IMG/VR virus record: IMGVR_UViG_3300026276_000093
Coordinates: 1-46,639 of that record
Reading direction: 5' to 3' (one strand)
Length of the DNA: 46,639 bases
From: a virus
The position numbers were made by a program, and so were the translations under genes. Below, piece after piece: positions 1 through 7,504 of the stretch; within the stretch, counting starts at the first letter, position 1; the number at the start of each line of letters is the position of its first letter. The notes below the pieces were generated by a model, which was not told where the DNA came from, did not search any database, and worked only from the letters and a program-made list of their open reading frames with translations.

Positions 1-24
1 TTCATCACCATTAATTAAACAAAG

Positions 25-87
25 CTAAGTAATCTTAGTTTTTATTGACCTAATATAAATTAGAATTTAATATCTAATTAAACTTAG
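25..87. promoter_or_regulatory. Immunity operators with early promoter pR
   Basis: Three 14-bp near-palindromes lie at 25-38 (CTAAGTAATCTTAG), 50-63 (CTAATATAAATTAG) and 74-87 (CTAATTAAACTTAG), with centres 24-25 bp apart. They bracket a rightward promoter with -35 TTGACC at 45-50, a 17-bp spacer and -10 TAATAT at 68-73. The layout matches a lambda-type OR region ahead of cro. The divergent repressor gene would begin at or beyond the left window edge. That CI and Cro bind these sites is inferred from position and symmetry. Confidence 0.75.
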
Positions 88-105
88 CTTCAGGGGGGGG
101 GTGAT

Positions 106-321
106 ATGACCACAGACGACATTGAAAAACTCTTCGGCAGTGCAGATAAAGTTGCTGCCTTTTTTGGAATCACAACCGAGGCCGTCTATCAATGGCGAAA
201 TCGCCCTGGGAAGTTGATACCGAAGGGGCGTGCTGCAGAAGCCGCGTATCGAACTAATGGAAAGCTTCAGTTCGATGCTGAACTTTATGAAAAGACTAAC
301 ACCTCTTGCGCTCAGCCGTAA
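106..321 (+). CDS. cro: Cro-type early repressor (YdaS/Cro-like HTH)
   Basis: This 71-residue protein has a helix-turn-helix at about residues 10-45 (ADKVAAFFGI, then TEAVYQWRN, then IPKGRAAE), the pattern of Cro/YdaS-type phage repressors. It is the first gene right of the tripartite operator, the place of cro in lambdoid phages. It should bind those operators and switch off repressor synthesis. The start ATG follows an unbroken run of nine G residues (93-101) that acts as the ribosome-binding site. Family assignment is good; the operator-binding role is inferred from position. Confidence 0.75.
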   Translation: MTTDDIEKLFGSADKVAAFFGITTEAVYQWRNRPGKLIPKGRAAEAAYRTNGKLQFDAELYEKTNTSCAQP

Positions 322-340
322 CTACCGAAGGAAAAGCGAA

Positions 341-847
341 ATGGTAGACCTGAAATCAACAGTAAAAGCGATGTGCAAAGCATTTCCCGGCGGTCGTTCT
401 GCTATGGCTGGCGCTTTGGGGATGACTGAAACGCAGTTCAATAACAACCTTTACGAGAAAAACGGATGTCGCTTCTTCGAGGTTGCAGAGCTGGAAGCGA
501 TGGAAGATATCAGCGGCGCCAATCACCTGGCGGACTATTTCGCTCAGCGCCGCGGCGGTTTTTTCGTTGAAATCCCAAATCGTGACGGACTGGACCACGT
601 TGACCTGTTCATCAAAGGGGTAAAGGTTGCAGCTAAGAGCGGGAAGGTTGATCAGCAGATAAATATTTCGATAGCAGACGACGGGGTAATTGATGAAAGC
701 GAGAAGACAGAAATTATGACGCTTCATCGTAAGCATTTAGCTGCCCGCGATGAGTATGTGAAGTCAGTAGTGGCTTTGCATGAAAAGGTTGACGCCCAGA
801 GTGTGCAGCTCCAGGCGTCAGGCGCATTAAAAACGTGTGTGGAGTAA
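341..847 (+). CDS. Phage CII-like regulatory protein (CP76/YmfL type)
   Basis: This 168-residue protein resembles the phage regulatory protein CII family (Phage_CP76) and YmfL of prophage e14. The N-terminal part (FPGGRSAMAGALGMTETQFNN) looks like a DNA-binding helix-turn-helix, and the rest is charged and helical. The ATG at 341 is chosen because AAGGAAA sits just upstream and the longer frame from 230 would lie inside cro. It is the second early gene, 19 bp after cro, where lambdoid phages place a lysogeny regulator. Regulatory function is inferred from family and position. Confidence 0.7.
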   Translation: MVDLKSTVKAMCKAFPGGRSAMAGALGMTETQFNNNLYEKNGCRFFEVAELEAMEDISGANHLADYFAQRRGGFFVEIPNRDGLDHVDLFIKGVKVAAKSGKVDQQINISIADDGVIDESEKTEIMTLHRKHLAARDEYVKSVVALHEKVDAQSVQLQASGALKTCVE

Positions 848-854
848 TTAACGC

Positions 855-1214
855 ATGAACAGTTTACTCATAAAAGCCGGAGTTCCGCAAATCCGCTGTG
901 TAGCGACTGGCGGCACCGCTGGCTCTCTTTCGTACGAAGTGATGATAGGCAACCGCTGGATCCCGTGCAACTACCAGTTCGCCGCTTGGTGGGTAGGTTA
1001 CGTCTGTGAGCAAAGCCGGAAGGTGAGCGCATGTCTGAAGAAATCCAAAAGCTGGACCGGCATTACAAGGATTGGCGGGGCGTTGTGGTACACGTCGTGG
1101 GCTTCGACCGAGCGGGGGATCGCGTCATCTTCATGCGCGCCGGTTATCCGCATGAATGCGCGCAGCCAACTGAACAATTCCGGCGAAAATTCACGAGGGT
1201 CTTATGAGCGTTAA
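855..1214 (+). CDS. Small conserved-looking early phage protein, possibly with read-through C-terminus
   Basis: This frame has a good ribosome-binding site (GGAG at 841) and follows the CII-like gene by 7 bp. The first about 60 residues (LSYEVMIGNRWIPCNY, AAWWVGYVCEQ) look like real protein. After about codon 58 the frame overlaps a better-supported gene at 1031 in another phase, and its composition turns to Ser/Arg/Trp-rich sequence typical of a shadow frame. The functional part is therefore probably the first about 60 residues, the downstream extension reflecting a lost stop codon. No function is recognised. Confidence 0.45.
   Translation: MNSLLIKAGVPQIRCVATGGTAGSLSYEVMIGNRWIPCNYQFAAWWVGYVCEQSRKVSACLKKSKSWTGITRIGGALWYTSWASTERGIASSSCAPVIRMNARSQLNNSGENSRGSYER
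1031..1207 (+). CDS. DUF4222 family small phage protein
   Basis: This 58-residue protein (MSEEIQKLDRHYKDWRGVVV... RRKFTRVL) has the pattern of DUF4222 proteins, which sit next to replication genes in enterobacterial lambdoid phages. AAGGTG lies 6 nt before the ATG. Its TGA overlaps the ATG of the replication gene (ATGA at 1204), so the two are probably translationally coupled. It overlaps the end of the preceding frame. The biochemical role of the family is unknown to me. Confidence 0.7.
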   Translation: MSEEIQKLDRHYKDWRGVVVHVVGFDRAGDRVIFMRAGYPHECAQPTEQFRRKFTRVL

Positions 1215-2229
1215 GTTATCCGCATACGTCTGGGACGGGCTGGCTCAGGCTGGCGTGAAAGGTACCCAATTGCTGGTAATGCTGCGTCTGGCTGATTTCT
1301 CCAGCGATGAAGGCACGTGCTATCCGGGCATTGAGACGATATCCCGCCAGATCGGTGCTGGCCGCAGTACGGTCATTACGGCTATCACTCAGTTGCAGAA
1401 AGATGGCTGGTTGTCCCGCGAAGAACGCCGCAAGGGCAACCGCAATAAAACCAACCTGTATTACCTGAACGTTAAGAAGCTCCGCGAAGCAGCTGCGGGT
1501 TTCTATTCTGATGGTCTAGTTTCTGAACATTCAGATTCTGAACGTTCCAATTCTGAATATTCAGATTCTGAACGTCCAGAAATCGTGAATAAAAGCAGTT
1601 TTGACCGTCCAGAATCTGGAGGGGATCCGTTAGTAAATTCAAAACAAGATCCATCAGATATAAAACCCCTTTGTCAGCCTGCTGCGCAGACCGACGCCGA
1701 GGTTGAAATTACTGATCAGGCTAAACAGGCACTGAAACAGCTAAACCAAATCACCGGCTCACGTTACCAGCCCGCCAAAAGCTCGCTGCAAAACATGCGT
1801 GCCCGTCTCCGCGAAGGTCACACCCTGGAAGAACTGCAGCTGGTTATCGAATACAAACAGGTACACTGGGGCGACTCTCCGAAAATGGCCGAGTATCTGC
1901 GCCCGGCAACCCTGTTTCAGCCAGACAAATTCGAAGGCTACTTGCTCAGCGCGACTAAATGGGCGAAGAGTGGCCGTCCGGTTTGTGTGAACGGTAAGTG
2001 GATCGCTGAAGGTGAAATAGCAGTTGATACCGCCGAGCGCGACGCTGCATACCGCCGGTTCATCAGTGGTGTAGCGGTGACCAAGGCCCCGAGCGAGTTG
2101 GAAAAACTGGTGTGCACCGAGGCCAGCAAAGCCAGCGTCCGCAGCATGCGCAGTGATTTCGCCATCTCCACATGGTCCAAAATCTGGAAAGAGTGCGCCC
2201 AGCGCCAGAAGGGAGTGAAAGCAGCATGA
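1204..2229 (+). CDS. O-like phage replication initiator
   Basis: This 341-residue protein has an N-terminal winged-helix domain at about residues 1-100 (MLRLADFSSDEGTCYPGIETIS; STVITAITQLQKDGWL) as in replication protein O. Its C-terminal domain at about 175-255 (LNQITGSRYQPAKSS... YLRPATLFQPDKFEGYL) matches Phg_2220_C of phage replication proteins. The linker is encoded by four tandem 15-bp repeats that look like origin iterons. It should bind the origin and recruit the host helicase. No clear P-type or DnaC-type helicase loader gene follows it, which is odd for a lambda-like module. Confidence 0.8.
   Translation: MSVKLSAYVWDGLAQAGVKGTQLLVMLRLADFSSDEGTCYPGIETISRQIGAGRSTVITAITQLQKDGWLSREERRKGNRNKTNLYYLNVKKLREAAAGFYSDGLVSEHSDSERSNSEYSDSERPEIVNKSSFDRPESGGDPLVNSKQDPSDIKPLCQPAAQTDAEVEITDQAKQALKQLNQITGSRYQPAKSSLQNMRARLREGHTLEELQLVIEYKQVHWGDSPKMAEYLRPATLFQPDKFEGYLLSATKWAKSGRPVCVNGKWIAEGEIAVDTAERDAAYRRFISGVAVTKAPSELEKLVCTEASKASVRSMRSDFAISTWSKIWKECAQRQKGVKAA
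1521..1580 (+). repeat. Four tandem 15-bp iterons: putative phage replication origin
   Basis: Four head-to-tail 15-bp units occur at 1521, 1536, 1551 and 1566: TTCTGAACATTCAGA, TTCTGAACGTTCCAA, TTCTGAATATTCAGA and TTCTGAACGTCCAGA. Units 1 and 3 contain a perfect inverted repeat (TCTGAA/TTCAGA). A moderately A+T-rich stretch follows (1581-1670). Lambda keeps its iterons in the same place, the linker region of gene O. The unit is five codons long, so the protein carries a repeated Ser-Glu-x-Ser-x linker. Confidence 0.7.
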
Positions 2230-2525
2230 AATCATATCCTGAATTAGTTCTTGAAGTGCTGGAGAGCGACAACACCCCACGCACCGCGGCTGAAATCGAG
2301 GCCGCTATCTTGGCTAACACCGGTTCGACTCCGCACCCTACGGCAGTTCATGGCGCCCTCAACGCGCTGCGCCGCCGACCAGAAATCACAATCACAATGA
2401 CGGCAAAACCGCCCCGCAAATTCCGTCTTGTCACGGCATCCGAAGCAGTGAAAACGCATGCTGAAATCAGTGATGAATTTGAGCGTAATTTATGGGCAGC
2501 ACGTCAAGGAAGGGAACAGGCATGA
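2226..2525 (+). CDS. Small hypothetical protein, winged-helix-like
   Basis: This 99-residue protein (ELVLEVLESDNTPRTAAEIE... ALNALRRRPEITI) has a helix pattern followed by a basic strand, consistent with a small winged-helix DNA-binding protein. Its ATG overlaps the TGA of the replication gene, and its own TGA overlaps the next ATG, so it belongs to a tightly coupled early operon. It occupies the position of a helicase loader (lambda P) but shows no Walker motif. I do not recognise a named family. Confidence 0.6.
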   Translation: MKSYPELVLEVLESDNTPRTAAEIEAAILANTGSTPHPTAVHGALNALRRRPEITITMTAKPPRKFRLVTASEAVKTHAEISDEFERNLWAARQGREQA

Positions 2526-3709
2526 GCAATCCATATTCACTGGCGCTCGCAGAGCAAAAGCAATTATCTAGCCACAAGCTGAAAGAAGTTGGGGATCAGT
2601 GGCGCACACCTGATGCACTTTTCTGGGGCATCAATGCAAGGTTCGGCCCGCTGGTTCTCGATCTGTTTACCGATGGTGAAAACAGCAAATGCCCAGCGTT
2701 CTACACCGTTGAAGACAATGCGCTGACTCAGGACTGGTCAGCCAAACTGGGCGAACTGAACGGGGCCGCTTTCGGAAACCCGCCATACTCCCGTGCCAGC
2801 CAGCATGAAGGTCAGCAGGTCACCGGTATGTCACACATCATGAACCACACATTCCAGATGCGTGAGCTTGGCGGCCGGTATGTGTTCCTCATCAAAGCCG
2901 CGACGTCGGAAACATGGTGGCCAGAAGGGGCGGATCACGTCTCTTTCATCCGTGGTCGCATTGGGTTTGATACACCTTCTTGGTTTATACCTGCCGATGA
3001 AAAGCAAATACCTACTGGGGCATTCTTTGCTGGCGCTGTTGCCGTGTTTGATAAAAAGTGGCGCGGTCCCGCGTTCGACTACATCGACCGAGAACAACTG
3101 CTGGCGCAAGGTGATGCCTTTCTTATGCAAATCCGTCGCGAAGCAGCGCTCCTCCATCATCATATCCAACCACAAAGTATTTCTGAAAATAATCCGACAC
3201 TAAATATTAGCGCTCAACTAATAAATGAATCACCTGAAATTATTGAAAAAATAATGGGTGAAACGGAACTACCTCTGACGAAAGTTCAGATACTCGCGAA
3301 GGGTGGCGTTCATGTATGGGCATGCGCCGCGGCTGCCTTCGGCGATAAGCCCGAATTCACATTCAATGAATCCAAGTATGCACATTCATGGGCTGCCGAT
3401 TCAGTTGAGAATCCAGAGTTTGTCGTTGTGCCGGTTGAAACAATATCCACAGCATTACGCCTGATCAGAATGCACAAAGAATCTGATGCTCTTCAAACAT
3501 GGATAAACAGTAGCTTTAACGATCCAGACGTTCGGCAAGATATGCTCCAGCGCTTTAGTACCCTCATGAGAGAGTTTGAAGAAGACAGCGGTTTATCGAC
3601 GGGTGATTTTATAGCAATTGTGATGAATATCAGTCGAGATACTTACACCAATATACGGATGTTACGTAGTCAGGTTCGTGAGGCCATGGAGGTCCTCGCA
3701 AATGAATGA
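2522..3709 (+). CDS. Phage DNA N-6-adenine methyltransferase (Dam type) with extra C-terminal domain
   Basis: Residues 1-200 match phage DNA N-6-adenine methyltransferases: DQWRTPDALFWGINARFGPL at the N-terminus, catalytic NPPY at residues 86-89, then a TSETWWPEG segment. It should methylate adenine in phage DNA, affecting protection or gene expression. The ATG at 2522 overlaps the previous stop. At 395 residues it is about twice the usual length; residues about 205-395 form an additional domain (VQILAKGGVHVWACAAAAFG; FVVVPVETISTALRLIR) that I do not recognise. The fusion could alter targeting or add a regulatory function. Confidence 0.8.
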   Translation: MSNPYSLALAEQKQLSSHKLKEVGDQWRTPDALFWGINARFGPLVLDLFTDGENSKCPAFYTVEDNALTQDWSAKLGELNGAAFGNPPYSRASQHEGQQVTGMSHIMNHTFQMRELGGRYVFLIKAATSETWWPEGADHVSFIRGRIGFDTPSWFIPADEKQIPTGAFFAGAVAVFDKKWRGPAFDYIDREQLLAQGDAFLMQIRREAALLHHHIQPQSISENNPTLNISAQLINESPEIIEKIMGETELPLTKVQILAKGGVHVWACAAAAFGDKPEFTFNESKYAHSWAADSVENPEFVVVPVETISTALRLIRMHKESDALQTWINSSFNDPDVRQDMLQRFSTLMREFEEDSGLSTGDFIAIVMNISRDTYTNIRMLRSQVREAMEVLANE

Positions 3710-3860
3710 ACTTCAGAAAATCTGGCTCGATGCTTACCGTGGTTACTTGAAAGCCGCATCAGCAACTGGCGAGCATTGCCCGTCGGATTACGACAACGCG
3801 CATGAACATGCTGATGCTGTGCTGAATAGCCTGGCCAAAGCCGGGGAGGGCGCAAAATGA
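3702..3860 (+). CDS. Small hypothetical phage protein
   Basis: This 52-residue, mostly helical protein (MNELQKIWLDAYRGYLKAAS) has its ATG overlapping the Dam stop codon (ATGAATGA), and its stop overlaps the next start. Tight coupling on both sides supports it as a real gene. The longer frame from 3678 is unnecessary. No function is recognised. Confidence 0.55.
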   Translation: MNELQKIWLDAYRGYLKAASATGEHCPSDYDNAHEHADAVLNSLAKAGEGAK

Positions 3861-4867
3861 GAGCATTATTGAAGCCATACCCACAGAGGGATTTGGGGAT
3901 CGTGCTGTTGCGGCCGCCGGGCGACATGCTGCAGCACTTCTCAGGGAAACGTCTGCTGATCACCGACGAGCCCGCTGATTTGCGTAATGCGCCAGATGGG
4001 CTTGTTCTTCCAGAAGTGCAGCCGATCGCCAAACACCCACTGATAAGCAGTTTTCTCGCGTCAGAGCCCGTTCTTTATGCTGCCGGCGGATGGGAGGCGA
4101 TGACTAATTGGGTTAAACACAATCACGGTTGCCAATGCTCCGATCATGCTGGATATCATCACCAAGAAATGACGCATGCGCGTAGGAAGCGCGGAGTTCT
4201 ATCCCTATGCTGGTATCACGACACCCAGTTACGGAACAAAGAATCAGTCGATCTGGATGATTTAGCTCTGGCGAACACCATGGAATTTGTCACTGAAAGG
4301 ATCCGCCGCTGGTTGGGCGAGCCTGTTGGTCACAAAATATCACTGGGCGAGTTGTGCTGGTGGGCGGTCGGAAAGGGCATAGTTGACAAGTTACCGGAGA
4401 AAATTATCAGTGAAGCCATGGGGATTCCTTATGACGTGCCCGGTGGCCAGCGCAAAGAGGCAGACGTGAACCCATGGGCGAAACAGCCTGGTGAAGTGCT
4501 GGCGGAAAACATCAAACCGGTGCTGGCGCTGGCAATCGATCCGGAGACGCCAGAATCATTCTTGCTGCGCCCGAAGCGCCGCCGGTATGAGAACACGAAA
4601 TACACCCAGTGGATAAAGCGCCAGCCATGTTGTGCCTGTGGTAACGGGTCTGATGATCCTCACCACATCTCCGGCAACGGATTTGGTGGAATGGCGACAA
4701 AAGCGCATGACCTGTTCGTGATTCCGCTGTGCAGACGGTGTCACGACTCACTACATGCGAATACCCCGGATTGGGAAGCAGAACACGGTACACAGGAACA
4801 CCTGTTACTAACGACATTAGACCGCGCGCTGGCGATGGGTGTTATCGCTACCGGTAAAGCAAAATAA
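3857..4867 (+). CDS. DUF968 family phage protein with HNH-like zinc motif
   Basis: This 336-residue protein fits the DUF968 family found just before antiterminator Q in lambdoid phages. The C-terminal part (about residues 255-310) holds a zinc-ribbon/HNH-like signature: CCACGNGSDDPHHISGNGFG, then IPLCRRCHDSLH. An earlier Cys/His cluster sits near residues 90-120 (HGCQCSDHAGYHH). These suggest a metal-binding nuclease or recombination-type fold, but the enzymatic activity is inference. It lies between a small coupled ORF and Q. Confidence 0.75.
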   Translation: MRALLKPYPQRDLGIVLLRPPGDMLQHFSGKRLLITDEPADLRNAPDGLVLPEVQPIAKHPLISSFLASEPVLYAAGGWEAMTNWVKHNHGCQCSDHAGYHHQEMTHARRKRGVLSLCWYHDTQLRNKESVDLDDLALANTMEFVTERIRRWLGEPVGHKISLGELCWWAVGKGIVDKLPEKIISEAMGIPYDVPGGQRKEADVNPWAKQPGEVLAENIKPVLALAIDPETPESFLLRPKRRRYENTKYTQWIKRQPCCACGNGSDDPHHISGNGFGGMATKAHDLFVIPLCRRCHDSLHANTPDWEAEHGTQEHLLLTTLDRALAMGVIATGKAK

Positions 4868-4883
4868 GAGCGTGGAGAGAATA

Positions 4884-5282
4884 ATGCGTGATATTCAACT
4901 GGTACTGGCTCGTTACGGTGTTTGGGCGAAAGATAATTCAGGCGTTGACTGGTCACCGATTGCCGCAGGATTCAAAGGACTGTTACCCGCCGAATCCAGC
5001 AAAGTGGAATCCTGCTGTGATAATGACGGCCTGATCGTGGATGCCGCAGTGGGCCGCCTGGCAGCGGTTCGGAAACCGGAAGAGGTGACCCTTATCATGC
5101 TGCATTACCGCATGGGCCTGTCCAAACGGAAAATAGCGAAGATGTACAAAGTGAGTGAAGGCCTGATCCGCCAGCAGTTGCAGGTAGCGGAAGGCTTCGT
5201 TGATGGGTGTCTCGCGATGACCGGAGCGGTGCTGGAGATGGACGCTTATACTCAGAAAATCAGGGTGGCGAAAGTCGCATAA
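4884..5282 (+). CDS. Q: Antitermination protein Q
   Basis: This 132-residue protein begins MRDIQLVLARYGVWAKDNSG, followed by WSPIAAGFKGLLP and a helix-turn-helix-like LSKRKIAKMYKVSEGLIRQQ, matching the antiterminator Q family (Phage_antitermQ). It should modify RNA polymerase at the late promoter so it reads through terminators into the lysis and structural genes. The ATG at 4884 is preceded by GGAGAGA. It is the last early gene. Several terminator-like hairpins inside the late operon fit the need for Q. Confidence 0.8.
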   Translation: MRDIQLVLARYGVWAKDNSGVDWSPIAAGFKGLLPAESSKVESCCDNDGLIVDAAVGRLAAVRKPEEVTLIMLHYRMGLSKRKIAKMYKVSEGLIRQQLQVAEGFVDGCLAMTGAVLEMDAYTQKIRVAKVA

Positions 5283-5350
5283 AATAGTTCTAGTGCGCTA
5301 CGCAAAAACTCTTGTAACCTGTTAAGAGTGGTCACGTAGTCACAAAGCTT

Positions 5351-5390
5351 AGACAATCTCAGAACCTCGCTCCGGCGGGGTTTTGTCTTT
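5351..5390 (+). terminator. Intrinsic terminator after Q (tR'-like)
   Basis: AGACAA (5351-5356) pairs with TTGTCT (5383-5388) around a G/C hairpin (5365-5370 with 5375-5380), followed by T residues. This placement, shortly after Q, is that of the late terminator overcome by Q. I could not place the late promoter itself with confidence. Confidence 0.6.
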
Positions 5391-5668
5391 TGTGGGCATA
5401 TGATAGGTTTAAGACGTTGCGGTGAATCCTACCTATGCGGTAGGGCTAATCAGCTTACCCTCCAAGTGAAGACAGCGAACCGAGATTGGCTGGTCAACGG
5501 TTCACCGGGAGGCACCCGGCACTGCAACAACCAAACAATGCTTTTCAGTCTGCGAAGATGGGATAACCCGGAGTGATTGGAAAGCGCATTCGCATGAGCG
5601 TTGGGTAAACAACGATACGCACTATCGATCCCCTTCACACTCTCAGCGCTCAGTCGAATGTTAACCCA

Positions 5669-5690
5669 AGCCCGCCTCATGCGGGTTTTC
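5669..5690 (+). terminator. Intrinsic terminator
   Basis: Hairpin CCCGC-CTCAT-GCGGG at 5671-5685 is followed by TTTT. Confidence 0.6.
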
Positions 5691-5700
5691 TCGTTTTAAT

Positions 5701-5725
5701 GGCTGCCAGATGGCGGCCTTTTTTA
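5701..5725 (+). terminator. Intrinsic terminator
   Basis: Hairpin GGCTGCC-AGAT-GGCGGCC is followed by six T residues. Further stems lie downstream at 5735-5760 and 5777-5815, the latter pairing GGCGTaCAtGATG with CATCGTGCACGCC. Confidence 0.65.
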
Positions 5726-5902
5726 TTCCAAAGAAAAGCCCCGGCATTTGCCAGGGCTTATTTGTTTGTGGAATGGGCGGCGTACATGATGCTGATAACA
5801 TCGTGCACGCCATTCGCCCGTTAGTTGGTCACGAGCGAACCGAGGCCCATTGCTGATGTGCACACAGCAAATGGAGCCTATCAAAAAGGGCGTCTCTGAT
5901 CT

Positions 5903-6958
5903 ATGAAAAGCACTGTGAATTTAAACAGTATAAATATTATTTGTGCTGACTCACTCCAATACATCAAAACCTTACCTGATAACTGCATTGACCTGATTGC
6001 CACGGATCCTCCCTATTTCAGGGTTAAATCATGTAAATGGGACAATCAATGGCCTGACGAGTCAGCTTATCTGACATGGCTTGACGAGATATTTGCGGAG
6101 TTCTGGCGCGTACTAAAACCATCTGGCAGCCTGTACGTATTTTGCGGTTCGCGTTTGGCTGCTGACACTGAGTTACTGATGCGTGAGCGGTTCAAGATTC
6201 TGAACCACATCATTTGGGCCAAACCTTCCGGGCCATGGAACAGGCAGCACAAAGAAGACTTGAGGGCCTATTTCCCCGCTACTGAGAGGATCCTCTTCGC
6301 TGAGCATTACAGCGGGCCTTATAGAGGTAAGGCATCAAGTTATTCCGCGCAGTGCAAGGAACAACGCAAAAATACGCTCAAGCCTCTGGTTGATTATTTT
6401 AGTGATGCCCGCAAAGCGTTGGGGATCAGTGCTAAAGAAATTCATCAGGCAACTGGTAAGCAAATGGCTTCGCATTGGTTCAGCGAGAGCCAGTGGCAAT
6501 TACCCAGTGAGAAAGACTATCTGGCGCTTCAAGGGTTATTTGATCGCGTAGCCCGCGAAAAGCATGCGCGGCAAGAGCTGGAACTTCCTCACCATCAGTT
6601 GGTAGTTGAATATCATTCATTATCCCGACGTTATACGGATCTGGTGGATGAGCTAAAGCAATTGCGACGGCCTTTCACAGTGACGAGTCTCGTACCGTTT
6701 ACAGACGTATGGACGTATAAGTCAGTTTCTTATTATCCTGGAAAACACCCATGCGAAAAGCCAGCGGAGATGATCAGAGACATCATCAACGCCAGCAGCC
6801 GACCGGGTGATGTAGTGGCTGATTTTTTCATGGGATCAGGTTCCACGATAAAAGAGGCCATCAACCTGGGACGTTTCGCGCTGGGCGTGGAACTCGAAGA
6901 GGAACGGTATAACCAGACGTTGGGAGAAGTATTCCCTGAACAGTCGAATACCTCATAA
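5903..6958 (+). CDS. Site-specific DNA methyltransferase (DPPY class)
   Basis: This 351-residue protein has catalytic motif IV DPPY at residues 35-38 and the AdoMet-binding motif FMGSGST near residue 310, the order seen in beta-class N4-cytosine/N6-adenine methylases. The middle (about 170-270) is a long helical insert likely to hold target recognition. No restriction gene is adjacent, so it acts as an orphan methylase, presumably protecting phage DNA. It lies between Q and the lysis genes and is followed by its own terminator. It is the second methylase of this prophage. Target sequence is unknown. Confidence 0.8.
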   Translation: MKSTVNLNSINIICADSLQYIKTLPDNCIDLIATDPPYFRVKSCKWDNQWPDESAYLTWLDEIFAEFWRVLKPSGSLYVFCGSRLAADTELLMRERFKILNHIIWAKPSGPWNRQHKEDLRAYFPATERILFAEHYSGPYRGKASSYSAQCKEQRKNTLKPLVDYFSDARKALGISAKEIHQATGKQMASHWFSESQWQLPSEKDYLALQGLFDRVAREKHARQELELPHHQLVVEYHSLSRRYTDLVDELKQLRRPFTVTSLVPFTDVWTYKSVSYYPGKHPCEKPAEMIRDIINASSRPGDVVADFFMGSGSTIKEAINLGRFALGVELEEERYNQTLGEVFPEQSNTS

Positions 6959-6966
6959 CACATTAC

Positions 6967-6993
6967 AGCCCCGGCATTGTCTGGGGCTTTTTT
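6967..6993 (+). terminator. Intrinsic terminator after the methylase
   Basis: GCCCC and GGGGC arms are followed by six T residues, directly after the methylase stop codon. Confidence 0.7.
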
Positions 6994-7145
6994 ATGCCCA
7001 CTATTCGCGGAGGACAATAACAGTGATAAGGGGTTTACCAATGCCCGTTACTCAATCTAACACTGCGAGAGTGTGGATCTAAATCATCGTTCAGTAGCCT
7101 GATGCCTGCTATCCTGTTCATAGACATTAGCGTGGGGTGATTTGC

Positions 7146-7397
7146 ATGAAGCTACTAAATACTGAGTTTGAATATAGACAATGGATGGAGAAAGATTACT
7201 TTCATCTTGATGAGAAATACCCATCCGTTTTCGAGCCCGATGAGTTAGAAAGAGAACTTTTGCATCAGATGCCCGATCAATTTCCATGCATTGTTTTCGT
7301 AGTAAAAGGTCCAAGCCCTTTAGAGCCTGAAGCTTTGCAATTTGTCTACCGTTCTCAGGTTGTAGAGTGGGCCAGACTATTCGGTATCTTGGACTAG
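7146..7397 (+). CDS. Small accessory protein, paralogue 1
   Basis: This 83-residue acidic protein (MKLLNTEFEYRQWMEKDYFH) is clearly paralogous to the next gene: both share MKLL.NEFEY, LDE, F.PD.LERE, QMP..FPCI, VKG and a final EW.RL. GGGTGA precedes the ATG. An extended -10 sequence (TGCTATCCT at 7107-7115) lies 30 bp upstream, suggesting expression independent of the late operon. It sits among phage accessory genes between a methylase and the lysis cassette. No family or function is recognised. Confidence 0.65.
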   Translation: MKLLNTEFEYRQWMEKDYFHLDEKYPSVFEPDELERELLHQMPDQFPCIVFVVKGPSPLEPEALQFVYRSQVVEWARLFGILD

Positions 7398-7504
7398 AAA
7401 AGTCAAGGCTCAACGGCTGCCGCAGGTGACCTGTCAAAAATGTGTCAATTCATTACCGTTTGGCAGAATCATTGCTATCCTTTTTAGATAAAAAAGGAGG
7501 GGCT

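Larger units (their letters stand above)
5400..5725 (+). ncRNA. Structured non-coding late leader, candidate RNA
   Basis: No coding frame is convincing here, but folding signals are dense: CCTACC/GGTAGG (5428-5444), GAACCG/CGGTTC (5477-5503), CCGGG/CCCGG (5505-5519) and two terminators at 5669-5689 and 5701-5725. The stretch resembles leader sequence I recall between Q and the lysis genes in other lambdoid prophages. It may be the late mRNA leader or a separate small RNA; the boundaries are guesses. Confidence 0.4.

Noticed and set aside
1-24. Start of a divergent cI gene
   Set aside because: Minus-strand ATGs lie at 11-9 and 5-3, but too little sequence remains to support a gene.
5400-5700. 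tRNA gene in the late leader, as in Stx phages
   Set aside because: No cloverleaf with a T-loop GGTTCGA-type motif or acceptor pairing could be found.
7023-7082. 19-codon GTG-started frame after a GGAGG
   Set aside because: Too short to support without homologues; may be a relic.
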